DNA of 64,000 nt, taken from positions 3,038,001-3,102,000 of the forward strand of contig OW818658.1 of NCBI GenBank assembly GCA_942492815.1, read 5' to 3'. This document shows positions 25,539 through 34,729 of this stretch, piece by piece. The position numbers were made by a program, and so were the translations under genes. The stretch comes from JAEUWI01 sp942492815. Lineage in GTDB: Bacteria; Hydrogenedentota; Hydrogenedentia; Hydrogenedentales; JAEUWI01. The stretch's first letter is position 1. Each line of letters opens with the position of its first letter. The notes under the pieces were generated by a model. It made no database searches. It had not been told where the DNA came from and worked only from the letters and a program-made list of their open reading frames with translations.

Positions 25539-26504
25539 TCATGGTGCCCCACCCTTCCACGAAGCGACGCCAGCGGGCACGGCCACCTCCTTCATGAGGT
25601 CGTTCAGCACCAGATCCGTGGTGACGCGGCGCAGACGACTTTCGGGATTGAGGATGAGCCGATGCTGCAGAACGGGCACCACAAGGACCTTGATGTCGTC
25701 CGGGATCACGTAGCTTCGCCCCTGCACCGCCGCCAGAGCCTGGGACGCGCGGAAGAGCATGATGGAGGCACGGGGACTCCCTCCCAACGTGAGGTGGGTC
25801 GAATCCCGGGTACGATTGACGAGCCGGACGATATAGTCCCGCACTTTCTCGTGAACAAAAATCTCCTTGATGGACTGCTGCATGAGCTGGATAGTTTCAG
25901 CGTCGGTGACCGCCTGAAGCGAGTCGATGGGGTGAGACAGGCGGGTATTCTCGAGTATTTTGAGCTCCGCCATCATGTTGGGATATCCGACGGAAAGGCG
26001 CATCATGAAGCGGTCCAACTGGGCTTCGGGCAGGGGAAAGGTGCCCTCGTGCTCCACGGGGTTCTGCGTCGCGAACACGGTGAAGGGCTGGGCGAGCTTG
26101 TAGGTGTGGCCATCCACGGATACCTGGCCTTCGGCCATGGCTTCCAAAAGGGCCGACTGGGTCCGGGGCGTGGCCCGGTTAATTTCGTCGGCGACCAGCA
26201 CTTGAGAAAAGATGGGGCCACGTCGAAACTCGAAATCCTGCCGCTGCTGATTGTAGATCGAAACCCCGCTGATATCGCTGGGAAGCAGGTCGGGGGTACA
26301 CTGGATGCGGTTGAAGGAGCAGCCGCTGGACACGGCGAAGGCCCGCGCCAGCATCGTTTTGGCGACACCCGGCACGTCTTCGAGCAGCACGTGGCCCCCC
26401 GCCAGATAGGCGGCGAGAGCGCTCTTGACGACCTGGGGCTTGTCGAGAATCACGCGCTCCACGTTGGCAATAAGATCTTTGATAACCTGTCGAAATCCGG
26501 CCAC
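25539..26504 (-). CDS. MoxR-family AAA+ ATPase
   Basis: A 321-residue AAA+ chaperone-like ATPase. Walker A is EDVPGVAKT (42-50), Walker B LVADEINR (103-110) and sensor 1 ATQNPVEHEGT; the C-terminal lid domain is present. MoxR proteins help mature membrane or periplasmic complexes, usually next to DUF58/VWA genes, which are not seen here. GTG 26504 is chosen because GGAAGGG lies 7 nt upstream; the frame continues upstream without a ribosome site. It is the first gene of a cluster with a Ser/Thr kinase and an L,D-transpeptidase. Confidence 0.92.
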   Translation of the reverse strand: MAGFRQVIKDLIANVERVILDKPQVVKSALAAYLAGGHVLLEDVPGVAKTMLARAFAVSSGCSFNRIQCTPDLLPSDISGVSIYNQQRQDFEFRRGPIFSQVLVADEINRATPRTQSALLEAMAEGQVSVDGHTYKLAQPFTVFATQNPVEHEGTFPLPEAQLDRFMMRLSVGYPNMMAELKILENTRLSHPIDSLQAVTDAETIQLMQQSIKEIFVHEKVRDYIVRLVNRTRDSTHLTLGGSPRASIMLFRASQALAAVQGRSYVIPDDIKVLVVPVLQHRLILNPESRLRRVTTDLVLNDLMKEVAVPAGVASWKGGAP

Positions 26505-26603
26505 AATCAAACCCTTCCTGTGAAACAGTTTGGGAGGATAATACCTGGGTTGCCCTCGATAAGCAACCCGCAAGTTTTCACGGTTCGACGTACTTTGCCA
26601 GGG

Positions 26604-26632
26604 TTGACAGGCTTCAAAACGGCTGCTATGCT
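26604..26632 (+). promoter_or_regulatory. Sigma70 promoter, TTGACA-17-TATGCT
   Basis: TTGACA at 26604-26609, a 17-nt spacer and TATGCT at 26627-26632 with an upstream TGC (extended -10). The start near 26639 gives a ~50-nt leader for the gene at 26689. Confidence 0.88.
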
Positions 26633-26688
26633 GAATACAGGCATCTACGACAGAACGTTCGGTCCGCAACCCTCAGGGGATTTTTCCC

Positions 26689-27627
26689 ATGCGTGATAAA
26701 AATTACAGATTTTACTGGATTGCCGTCGCCGTGTTGGCACTGCCGATGCTATGCCCGGCGGACGAGATTACGATCAAGGGCGTCCGATATGCCGATGTCT
26801 ATATCCGTTCCACGGAGCAGATGTATTACATTCAGACGCCGGAAGACGGCAAGGTACTCTCCGCGTTTCGCAAAGACGTGTCCCCGGACGCCGTCGTCCT
26901 AACGGAAGACGAGAACGCCCGGGCCGCGTTGCTGGCCCGTTGGAAATCCAACAACGCCGGGGAAAAGCAGGTCGCAAAAGTCCGCGATGCCATGGCCGAG
27001 GCTGCCTCCTCGGAGGCCCAGGCGGCTTCGTCCCCCACGACCCTCCAGGGACGGGGCACGGGCGTGGGCGCGGAAATGCGGGCCATGCGTTCAAATGGTT
27101 ATATTCCCTACATCAAGCTGAAGGATGTGCCATTGGGACAGGCGCTGGACGCGATCCTGCGGCCCTTGGGACTGGACTACCAAATCTACGGCGACATCGT
27201 TTACGTTAGTTCGCCCGAGTTGCTTCGGCGCGAGGCTCAGGGCGGCATGGTGACCCGCAGTTATGCCTACAACGGCAATGACACGATGCACAAGATCGTG
27301 CTCCGCAATCAGTTTGGCGTCTCCTCCATCCCCCAGATGGGTGGCCTCGGCGGCGGTGGCCAGCAGGGCTTTGGTGGCGGCTTTGGCGCTCAGGGCGGTG
27401 CCGGCGGTCAGGGGGGATTTGGCGGCCAGGGAGGCTTTGGTGGCCAGGGCGGACAGGGCGGATTCGGCGGCGGTCAGGGAGGCGGCTTTGGTGGCGGCGG
27501 AGGCGGTGGCGGTGGACGCGATGTGACCGCTACCAGCAACATCAGCGATTTGTTCTCGACTATTGATGACCGGAGTGTGGGCGAGGCTCCCGCACAGATT
27601 GGCGTTGGATACCAATTCCAGGACTAG
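26689..27627 (+). CDS. Secreted protein with STN-like domain and Gly-rich tail
   Basis: A 312-residue protein with a Sec signal peptide (~1-24, ending PMLCPA). The middle (~140-180) reads YIPYIKLKDVPLGQALDAIL, then GLDYQIYGDIVYVSS, resembling the short STN domain found at the N-terminus of secretins and TonB transducers. Residues ~225-280 are almost pure Gly/Gln/Phe (GQGGFGG repeats), followed by a short polar tail. No secretin beta-barrel follows, so it is not itself an outer-membrane channel. A strong promoter lies 57 nt upstream and a terminator 25 nt downstream, so it is monocistronic and probably abundant. Confidence 0.7.
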   Translation: MRDKNYRFYWIAVAVLALPMLCPADEITIKGVRYADVYIRSTEQMYYIQTPEDGKVLSAFRKDVSPDAVVLTEDENARAALLARWKSNNAGEKQVAKVRDAMAEAASSEAQAASSPTTLQGRGTGVGAEMRAMRSNGYIPYIKLKDVPLGQALDAILRPLGLDYQIYGDIVYVSSPELLRREAQGGMVTRSYAYNGNDTMHKIVLRNQFGVSSIPQMGGLGGGGQQGFGGGFGAQGGAGGQGGFGGQGGFGGQGGQGGFGGGQGGGFGGGGGGGGGRDVTATSNISDLFSTIDDRSVGEAPAQIGVGYQFQD

Positions 27628-27651
27628 GATTTGGTGTAAACGAGTAATTGG

Positions 27652-27685
27652 ATCGCGGCCTCCCTCGGGAGGCCGCGATTTTTTT
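27652..27685 (+). terminator. Rho-independent terminator
   Basis: A 12-bp GC-rich stem (27652-27663 with 27668-27679), a CTCG tetraloop-sized loop and a T tract ending at 27685 end the gene at 26689. Confidence 0.95.
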
Positions 27686-27835
27686 AATGCGGATCGCAGC
27701 GGCGACTGGCACCAACTTGAGGACCATCAAGATCAAGGCTCACGAAGCCTTCAGAGGCGTTCGAAAACCGACTCCGGCTAGCCACCTCAGGTTAACCCTT
27801 TAATGTCCTTAAGTCAGCGTTATTCGACGCTCCCC

Positions 27836-28816
27836 CTACCAGCCCCGCTGCTTCATGGCATCCATGGATTCCCGGTCGGTGGCCCGAGGCGGGTCGACGG
27901 AGAGGGCTGTAATCTCGCGCCGCGCCTCCAGGGTCAATCGGTGCTGCAGGCAGGTCAGGGTATTCTCGAATTGTTCTAGGCTGCGGGCGCCGAAGATGGC
28001 CGAGTTGATGAGTGGGTGACTCATGACCCAGGCCAGGGCGAGGGCCGCCGGGGCCACCCCTTTCTCTTTCGCAAAGGCCACGAATTTTCGGGTGATTTCC
28101 ACGTACTGGGGGTTGTCGTAGCGCTGACGGTACATCTCGGCTTCATTCAAGCGACCGGAGCCGCCTTCGAGATACTTTCCCGTGAGGAGTCCCGCGCCCA
28201 GGGCGTTGTAGGGCACCACGGCAAAGCCTTCATATTCGGCCATCGGCAGGATTTCCACTTCGACCTGGCGTTTCACGAGGCTGTACATGGGCTGGACGAC
28301 GGAAATCGGGGCAAGGCCTCGCGCTTCGGCAATCGCCTGGGCGCGCATGGTCTGCCAGGCGGAAAAGTTGGAGACGCCCGCGTAGTGGACCTTCCCCTGC
28401 TCGATGAGCGTGTTCAGGGCGCCCATGGACTGTTCCAGGCAGGTGTTCTCGTCCCAGTGGTGCAGATAGACGATGTCGATGTAATCGGTCTGGAGGCGCT
28501 TAAGGGACTTTTCGACCGAGCGTATGATGTTCCGGCGGGAGAGGCCCTGGTCGTTCATTCCGCCGCCGCAGGGAAAGTACACTTTGGAGGTCAGGGTGAT
28601 CTGATCACGGTGCGGCCCGATCCAGCGCCCCACGATCTCTTCCGTCTTGCCGAGATTGTAGTTGTGGGCGGCATCGAAGAAGTTGATGCCCGCTTCCAGG
28701 GCCCGTTCCATCAACGCCTGGGAGGTCTTCTCATCCGCCTCATTGCCGAACGTCATGGTGCCCATGCACAGCTCGGAAACCAGCAGACCGGTCTTCCCCA
28801 ATCGATTGTATTCCAT
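27836..28816 (-). CDS. Aldo/keto reductase
   Basis: A 326-residue NADPH-dependent oxidoreductase of the AKR superfamily. The catalytic tetrad is complete: Asp48, Tyr53, Lys78 and His119 (DIVYLHHWDEN). The C-terminus has the NADPH-binding region (LINSAIFGARSLEQFENTL in part). The sequence type (LGKTGLLVSELCMGTMTFG) is that of the YghZ/Kv-beta-like group, which acts on aldehydes or sugar derivatives; the substrate is unknown. AAGG lies 9 nt before ATG. Confidence 0.92.
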   Translation of the reverse strand: MEYNRLGKTGLLVSELCMGTMTFGNEADEKTSQALMERALEAGINFFDAAHNYNLGKTEEIVGRWIGPHRDQITLTSKVYFPCGGGMNDQGLSRRNIIRSVEKSLKRLQTDYIDIVYLHHWDENTCLEQSMGALNTLIEQGKVHYAGVSNFSAWQTMRAQAIAEARGLAPISVVQPMYSLVKRQVEVEILPMAEYEGFAVVPYNALGAGLLTGKYLEGGSGRLNEAEMYRQRYDNPQYVEITRKFVAFAKEKGVAPAALALAWVMSHPLINSAIFGARSLEQFENTLTCLQHRLTLEARREITALSVDPPRATDRESMDAMKQRGW

Positions 28817-28857
28817 GGTGATATCCTTATTTCGAATTGTCGAGCGCGGCGACAGTT

Positions 28858-28893
28858 ATGAGTCGTATGAGTCGTATGGGTCGTATGGGTCGC
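28858..28893. repeat. Short 9-bp array, ATGRGTCGT x4
   Basis: Two ATGAGTCGT units, one ATGGGTCGT and one ATGGGTCGC stand head to tail between the divergent aldo/keto reductase and DUF2851 genes. ATGGGTCGT is identical to the degenerate units at 4879-4896, 24 kb away. No inverted partner is seen nearby. Confidence 0.9.
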
Positions 28894-29018
28894 GGACAAG
28901 ACGCTTCAACCGGGTAGTAGTTGCGGGTTGTCCGCCGTGGCGCGCTATAGTACCATGGTCTTGGCGGGCGCATCACCCGCTGGCGGCTTTGGTCAGTGAT
29001 CGCGGCGATGGGCGAACT

Positions 29019-30467
29019 ATGAACACGAAATTTCTGGCAGACGAATATCTGGAGGCGCTGGCGTGGCGCGATTCCCGCGCGGCGCGTGCGGCCGAAACGG
29101 TGCCGGAACGCGTCGTGCAGCAGTTGTGGTATGACCGAACGCGGAACGCGGGTGTACTGAGCACGCTGGAAGGGCACCAGCTTGAAGTGGTCTCGCCGGG
29201 CTGGTGGAATTTTTGCGCCGGGCCTGACTTTCAAGGGGCGCAACTTCGGTTTAACGGGACGCTGTACACCGGGGATGTGGAGGTCCATCTGGACCAGTTC
29301 GCCTGGCAGCAGCACGGTCATGATCGGGACCCGCGCTACAACAATGTGTTGCTTCATGTCCTGCTGAATTCACCAGCGAATTCTGTTCCTGTGTTGACCC
29401 AATCGGGCCGGACCCTCCCCCACTTTGTCCTCGGTTTGCTCCCCGACGTAAATGGGAGCGCGGCCGATCTCTTCGACGTGGAGGCGCACCCGGAACTCGC
29501 GCCGCGCACGCATGGAAGCTGCAATCGCTTTTTCGCGCAGGGAGCGTCCGAAACCCTTACCGGCTTTCTGCCCCTGGCGGGAGACTGGCGCATGCTGAAT
29601 AAGGCGCGGCGCATGGAGGAGCAGATTGCTGCGCTTGGCCCGGACCAGGCGGCCTATGAGGCCATCTTCGGCGCGCTGGGCTATCGCAGCTTCACCGCGC
29701 CCTTTCAGCGGCTCGCCCGCGCCCTCCCCTACGAGCGGGCCGTTCAGTTGAGCCGGCAGGAGCCCCACCTGCTGGAGGCGGCCCTGCTCCACCTCGCGGG
29801 GCTGTTGCCTGAACCGGCTATGACCGGGGGCAAATCCGTGCCCCATCAGGAACGGCTCTGCGCCCTGCGGGAGGAGTACCTGCCCACGCTGCGCGCCCTA
29901 CCTCTGGAATGGCCGTTGGCAGGGGTGCGCCCGAACAACTACCCGAGCCGCAGGATCGCCGGTGCGGCGGGCCTGATCGGACGCGTGGCCCGGGATGGGC
30001 TGGTGACGGCGCTTGAACGGCTGTGGCGGGAGCACGCGAAGCCGACGGCGTTGCGCAAGGCCTTTGAGGGGATCTTCCCCCGTCCCCTGGGCTTCTGGTC
30101 GCGCCACTACCGCTTCGATGGCCCCACGCTGGAGAAGGCGACAGCGGTGGTGGGAACCGGACGTGTGCGTTCGATCATTGGCAATATCTTCGTGCCCCTG
30201 GCGCTGGCGCGGGCACGGATGGCGGGCGATCAGAGTTGGGAAGAGCAAATCTTCGCTTTTTATCGGGCATTGCCCCTGGAGCCGGACAACCAGGTCTACC
30301 AGCGAATGGCCCCGCGCGTGCTGGGCGACGCGAAACTCCGGCTCAACTTCCGCCTGCAACAGGGCCTGCTCCAGATGCACGAAGACTGGTGCCGGAACAA
30401 TCCGAGCTGTCGGGACTGCGCGCTGCTGGCCTACCTGGAGCGGGGCGCGCGCACTTCGAGTACATAG
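29019..30467 (+). CDS. DUF2851 family protein
   Basis: A 482-residue protein matching DUF2851: LQTLEG-like STLEGHQLEVVSPGWWN, AGPDFQGAQLRF, GDVEVHLDQFAW and NNVLLHVLL, which is the family's N-terminal nuclease-like signature (acidic residues in GPDF and EVH). The C-terminus has a small Cys cluster, CRNNPSCRDC. The family is frequent in Bacteroidetes and related groups and has no established function; a nuclease fold has been suggested. ATG 29019 is chosen as the first codon with the family-typical start. Its 3' end overlaps the convergent M14 gene by 37 bp. Confidence 0.85.
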   Translation: MNTKFLADEYLEALAWRDSRAARAAETVPERVVQQLWYDRTRNAGVLSTLEGHQLEVVSPGWWNFCAGPDFQGAQLRFNGTLYTGDVEVHLDQFAWQQHGHDRDPRYNNVLLHVLLNSPANSVPVLTQSGRTLPHFVLGLLPDVNGSAADLFDVEAHPELAPRTHGSCNRFFAQGASETLTGFLPLAGDWRMLNKARRMEEQIAALGPDQAAYEAIFGALGYRSFTAPFQRLARALPYERAVQLSRQEPHLLEAALLHLAGLLPEPAMTGGKSVPHQERLCALREEYLPTLRALPLEWPLAGVRPNNYPSRRIAGAAGLIGRVARDGLVTALERLWREHAKPTALRKAFEGIFPRPLGFWSRHYRFDGPTLEKATAVVGTGRVRSIIGNIFVPLALARARMAGDQSWEEQIFAFYRALPLEPDNQVYQRMAPRVLGDAKLRLNFRLQQGLLQMHEDWCRNNPSCRDCALLAYLERGARTSST

Positions 30468-31486
30468 TCCAGGGCGTGGACAATCATGGCGAACTGGAGG
30501 GCCACCTGCGAGGCCATGGGCATGGTGGTCAATCTGAAGGTGGCGGCAAGCGCCGCCAGGGCCTCCGGCGTCCCCGCAGCGCGAGCTGCTTCGAGGGCGT
30601 CACGAAAGCGATACAGAACGGGGTCTTCCAGGGAGGGCGGGACCCCCAGGAGGAAGAGGGGCAGTTCGGATACCATGCAAAGCGGATCGTCCCCGGTCTT
30701 CATGGCCATTTCCATGGAACTCGGCAGGAATCTGGCCGCCATTTCGAGGTCGCCCAACTGGAGGAAGTGCTCCTTCATGGCGACGCTTGAGGGGGTCGTA
30801 GAGAAGCCTTCGCCAATGCGGGAGAAGCCCTTTTCTCCCTTGCGGTCCAGCTCCATCAGCGGCAGGCCTTCGGATATGCACAGATCCGTGATGGATTTCA
30901 TGAGTCCATCGGCGCGGGCCGCCCAGGGCTCGTTGAGCAGGAACCACATGCCCTCGGCCCAGGCCATGCCGTGGAGGGAGAAGTGGGCCGCGACCGGGCC
31001 ATGATGCCAGAGGAAGGGAATGGCGGCGCGACACTCCGGCCGGGCCTCCGGGGATTCGGAGAAGCCGAATTCCACGTCGTCTCCGGGCAGCTCCCGAACG
31101 GCGTGGGCCAGGTAGGTTTCAAAATCAGGGACGGCCGAAAACCACGGGCGGTTCAGATCCGCGCCATCGGGGTTCATCTGGGGCGCGACGCGAAACGTGA
31201 AAGCCTCGAGCAGGTGCGGCGCGTGGGCCCGTAGCAATTGAGGCAAGGCTTGCGCCGTCATGGGGCCCACGGGCTCGTCCGCGTGGCAGCCCGCCGTGAT
31301 GGAAACAAGCAGGGGGCCCGAGCCCGCCGCATAGCCGAAGAGCGGTTGGCCGGCGCGGGATTCGCCGATCTTGCTGACGTGCAGACCGGGCTGTGCTTCG
31401 AGATAGTCCCGCACCGCGACGGCATCGCGAAAGGCGATGTAGTCTGTGTCCATCGCGATACCGTGAAGGCTCTTCATACTTGGCAT
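30431..31486 (-). CDS. M14-family zinc carboxypeptidase-like protein
   Basis: A 351-residue cytosolic protein with M14 zinc-site motifs: HADEP (His68 and Glu71), NPDGADLNR and a second His in SLHGMA. The general-base Glu in the C-terminal part (candidates in MVSELP) is not certain, so activity is probable rather than proven. No signal peptide is present. AAGGAG stands 4 nt before ATG 31486. It follows a histidine kinase gene by 21 nt on the same strand. Confidence 0.85.
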   Translation of the reverse strand: MPSMKSLHGIAMDTDYIAFRDAVAVRDYLEAQPGLHVSKIGESRAGQPLFGYAAGSGPLLVSITAGCHADEPVGPMTAQALPQLLRAHAPHLLEAFTFRVAPQMNPDGADLNRPWFSAVPDFETYLAHAVRELPGDDVEFGFSESPEARPECRAAIPFLWHHGPVAAHFSLHGMAWAEGMWFLLNEPWAARADGLMKSITDLCISEGLPLMELDRKGEKGFSRIGEGFSTTPSSVAMKEHFLQLGDLEMAARFLPSSMEMAMKTGDDPLCMVSELPLFLLGVPPSLEDPVLYRFRDALEAARAAGTPEALAALAATFRLTTMPMASQVALQFAMIVHALDYVLEVRAPRSR

Positions 31487-31507
31487 GACGCTCCTTTTTT
31501 AGGCGGA

Positions 31508-32581
31508 CTATTTCGCTGGTTTGGGCACGGGGAGCTCGACATTCATCGAGGTGCCCCCGCCGACGCGGGGCTCCATCCAGATTCGGCCTTTGTGTTCGTG
31601 GGCAATGCCATAGGCGACGCTGAGGCCCAGGCCCATGCCCTCGCCGAAGGGACGGGTCGAGAAGAAGGGATCGAAAATCTTATAGCGCACCGTTTCCGGG
31701 ATGCCGGGGCCATTATCCGACACCTGAACGTGGATGGCTTCCTCGGTCACTGCGGTCATCACCCAAAGGTTGCGGCGCGACTCGGGCACTTCCAGCAGGG
31801 CCTGATGGGCGTTGTGCACCAGATTCAGAAACAGGCGGCGAATGGCATCGGGCTGGGCCAGGATGAGCGGGACCGTGGTGTCATAGTAGGCGTGAATTTT
31901 CACTTGATCGACCCGCATCTGGTAGGCGCGCAACGAGACCACTTCCTCGACGAGGCTGTTCAGGTTGACCGATTCCAGCTTCTTCCCGTAGCTCCGGGTG
32001 AAGGTTAGCATGTTGGCGATGATCTTGGCGCAGCGGTCCGCCTCTTCGGCGATGAGGGCGGCGCGCTGTTTGCGCCGGGGCTCCATCTCGGAGGAAAGAA
32101 GCAACTCGGCATAGCCCAGGATGGCCGTCATGGGATTGTTGAGCTCATGGGCGATACCGGCCACGACGTTGTCCATTGCGGCCAGTTTCTCGGCCTGAAG
32201 ACATTCGCGTTCGAGATTGACGCGCACGGTCAGATCGGTGAGCAGCGCGAGCCAGGAAGCGCCGGAAGCATCCCGCTCGGGCAGCGGTAGAAAGGCGACC
32301 TCGACGGGGAGTTCGGCACCAAACGGCGTGCTTGCCGTGTAGCTTCCATCGAGCGGGTCACCGGAATCCGGGGAAACGAAGCGCGGCTCCAGCCGAATTC
32401 CATCTCCGCTGTCCGAGGCATGAAGGACAAGTCCGACCAGATCCTCGGACTTGCGCGCGCCAAACATGACCGCAGCCTTCCGGTTGGATTGGAGGACTCG
32501 ATAGGATTGGTCGAGTTGGATAAGCCCCTGAGAACAGTTCTCAACGAGTAAATCGGTATACCTGGCGGCCCAATGCGTCAA
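31508..32581 (-). CDS. Soluble PAS sensor histidine kinase
   Basis: A 357-residue kinase. Residues ~8-120 form a PAS domain (NCSQGLIQLDQSYRVLQSNR), ~130-200 the dimerisation domain with phospho-His in AGIAHELNNPM, and ~230-355 the ATPase domain: N box NLVHNAHQAL, G1 DNGPGIP, F box DPFFSTRP, G2 GMGLGLSV. There is no membrane span, so it senses an internal signal. No response regulator gene is adjacent (orphan). The start is TTG 32581 with GGGAG 9 nt upstream. It probably shares a transcript with the M14 gene. Confidence 0.92.
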   Translation of the reverse strand: MTHWAARYTDLLVENCSQGLIQLDQSYRVLQSNRKAAVMFGARKSEDLVGLVLHASDSGDGIRLEPRFVSPDSGDPLDGSYTASTPFGAELPVEVAFLPLPERDASGASWLALLTDLTVRVNLERECLQAEKLAAMDNVVAGIAHELNNPMTAILGYAELLLSSEMEPRRKQRAALIAEEADRCAKIIANMLTFTRSYGKKLESVNLNSLVEEVVSLRAYQMRVDQVKIHAYYDTTVPLILAQPDAIRRLFLNLVHNAHQALLEVPESRRNLWVMTAVTEEAIHVQVSDNGPGIPETVRYKIFDPFFSTRPFGEGMGLGLSVAYGIAHEHKGRIWMEPRVGGGTSMNVELPVPKPAK

Positions 32582-32728
32582 CCCGCGTACTCCCTTAACC
32601 TGAGTGGTTTATTTCAAGACGAAAGATGGCAGCGCTCGCACGTGCGACGCCATGTCGCTCCGGCCGGATGCCGCCCCCCCCGTCCGACCATTCTATCGCC
32701 TCGACACGGGAGCTTCAATGCTAATCTG

Positions 32729-33532
32729 TTACCACCCGGACTTCCACTCGCGCCAGAGCAGCAGGAGGAATTTGGAATCCCGGATTAGGTAGCGGTGGGC
32801 CATGCGCGAGGGCTCCTGCAGGATGCGCCAGGTCCATTCGAGTCCAAGCTTCTGCATCCAGACCGGGGCGCGCTGGATCGTGCCCGCCACGAAATCGAAG
32901 GAGGCACCCACGCCGAGATAGAGCTTCGCTCCGGCCACTTTGTGGTAGCGCCAGCTCCAGAGGTCCTGTTTCGGCGCGCCCAGGGCGACAAAGCAGATAT
33001 CGGCGCCGGAGTCGCGCACGAGGTCGATAGCCTTCTGATTTTCCACGGGATTCTTTTCGAAGCCGAGGGGCGGCGAATAGCTGCCCACGACGTTGAGTCC
33101 GGGGTATTTCTCGACGAGTTTCTTGCCGGCCTTCTCCGCCACGCCCTCTTTGGCGCCGAGTAGGAAGATGGAGTAGCCTTTCTGGGCGGCGTACTCACTG
33201 AGCCAGTAGATCAGATCCGATCCACTGATTTTTGCCTTGAGGGGCTTCCCGAAGAGCCAGCCCGCCCAGAGGATGTACATGCCATCCACCAGGACCATGG
33301 CCGCGTCGTAGTAGGCTTGGCGGAAATCCGTGTTTTCGTCAAACTCGACTGCGTGGTCTACGTTGGGCGTGACCACGAAGCCCTGTTCGCCCGCATCGAT
33401 GTGCCGGCCGATGGCGTCCAGGGTTTCCTGCAGGGTGAGGTTGTTCATCGGCATATTGAACATGGTCACCGTTTCGAGACCACGCTGTGCGCATCGGGGG
33501 GTGCTTGGGCCGTGTGTGGGGGAAATACTCAT
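32729..33532 (-). CDS. WecG/TagA/CpsF family glycosyltransferase (GT26)
   Basis: A 267-residue enzyme of the GT26 family, which adds a sugar (N-acetylmannosamine or its uronic acid in known cases) to undecaprenyl-linked GlcNAc. Conserved elements are VVTPNVDHAV, VLVDGMYILW (catalytic Asp region), KISGSDLIYWL, SIFLLGAKEGVAEKA and FVALGAPKQDLW. Enzymes of this family are membrane associated through the C-terminal helices (WTWRILQEPSRMAHRYL). Start ATG 33532 lacks a strong ribosome site; ATG at codon 24 is an alternative. It follows the GT4 gene by 45 nt, forming a small surface-polysaccharide cluster. Confidence 0.92.
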   Translation of the reverse strand: MSISPTHGPSTPRCAQRGLETVTMFNMPMNNLTLQETLDAIGRHIDAGEQGFVVTPNVDHAVEFDENTDFRQAYYDAAMVLVDGMYILWAGWLFGKPLKAKISGSDLIYWLSEYAAQKGYSIFLLGAKEGVAEKAGKKLVEKYPGLNVVGSYSPPLGFEKNPVENQKAIDLVRDSGADICFVALGAPKQDLWSWRYHKVAGAKLYLGVGASFDFVAGTIQRAPVWMQKLGLEWTWRILQEPSRMAHRYLIRDSKFLLLLWREWKSGW

Positions 33533-33577
33533 GAAATTTTATCTCATTTCTAACGATCTGTACCGATCAGATTGGGT

Positions 33578-34729
33578 TCAGGAGCGCGCGGTGCCGCCCA
33601 CGTCGCGGATGATGTCGATAGTCTGCTTTACGTTGTCCCGCCAGTTATAGAGTTTCGCGCGCTGGAGGCCCCGCTCCACGCATTGGGCGCGCAGGGCGTC
33701 GTCGGTCAACACACGCTCCATCCCGCGAGCCATGGAATTCACGTCGTAGGGGTCGAAGAGCTCGGCGGCGTCGCCCGCGATCTCGGGAAGGCAAGAAATG
33801 TTGGCACAGGCCACCGGAATGCCACAGTTCATGGCCTCGACGATGGGAATGCCGAAGCCCTCGAAGAGGGATGGAAAGACGAAGAGATCCGCGCCGCGAT
33901 ACAGCGCCGGCAGGTCCGCCGAGGGGGCGAATCCGGTAAAGACGATGCTCGACGCACTGGGGGAAGACTCTGCTGCGCGATGGACTTCGTCGGCCCGGCT
34001 CCAGTCGCTTCCGGCTAGCACGAGCTTGTGGGGAAGGCCGGTTTCCTGCTTGAGCTGGTTGAAAGCTTCGATGAGGCGGATGTGATTCTTGCCGGGGTGG
34101 TCGATGCGGGAAATATAGAGTAAATACGGCACGTCAACCCCGTAGTTCTTCTCCACGATGGCCCGCGCTTCATCCTTGTCGCCCGGCTGGTAGGTTTCGT
34201 GGTCGACGCCGTTATACGTGACCGAAACGCGATCCTCGGGGATGCCGGTGTAGGACACGATGTCTTTCTTGCTGGTCTCGCTCACCGTCAACAGGTGGGT
34301 CTGACGGCGCAGCAATTTGGGCAGCACGCGAAGGTTGTAGAAAGCGTGGAGGGCGTCGTACTTGTCGGGCACATGAAGGATGCCCAGGTCGTGGCAGGTG
34401 GCCACGGTCGGGCACGGAAGGCTCCAGGGAAGCCGACGATTACCACCGGGGATGAACACCACGTCGTAACCATTCTTGCGACAAAGGCCTGGAAAGCCCA
34501 CCTGATGCCAGAGAATGTTTACGGTGGCTTTGCGCAGGCTTTCGCTCTGCACGATAGTGTGCAATCCGGGGTCGTGGTCGGTGTAGACTTTTTTCTCATC
34601 CTCGTAGAGGATCACGCCAAACTGCATATCGGGGCCAAATTCACGGCAGTAACGCAAAAATTGGATAATGTACTGGCTTACGCCGGATTTCCCGCCATCA
34701 CCGCCAAAGGTCGTCACGAGGACTTTCAT
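33578..34729 (-). CDS. GT4-family glycosyltransferase
   Basis: A 383-residue GT-B enzyme. The N-terminal half binds the acceptor (TTFGGDGGKSGVSQYI start, TVATCHDLGILHVP). The C-terminal half binds the nucleotide sugar with YLLYISRIDHPGKNH, VFTGF and the E-x7-E motif EGFGIPIVE. It transfers a sugar in lipopolysaccharide, capsule or glycolipid synthesis; donor unknown. GGAG lies 8 nt before ATG 34729. It is the first gene of a pair with the GT26 gene. Confidence 0.92.
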   Translation of the reverse strand: MKVLVTTFGGDGGKSGVSQYIIQFLRYCREFGPDMQFGVILYEDEKKVYTDHDPGLHTIVQSESLRKATVNILWHQVGFPGLCRKNGYDVVFIPGGNRRLPWSLPCPTVATCHDLGILHVPDKYDALHAFYNLRVLPKLLRRQTHLLTVSETSKKDIVSYTGIPEDRVSVTYNGVDHETYQPGDKDEARAIVEKNYGVDVPYLLYISRIDHPGKNHIRLIEAFNQLKQETGLPHKLVLAGSDWSRADEVHRAAESSPSASSIVFTGFAPSADLPALYRGADLFVFPSLFEGFGIPIVEAMNCGIPVACANISCLPEIAGDAAELFDPYDVNSMARGMERVLTDDALRAQCVERGLQRAKLYNWRDNVKQTIDIIRDVGGTARS

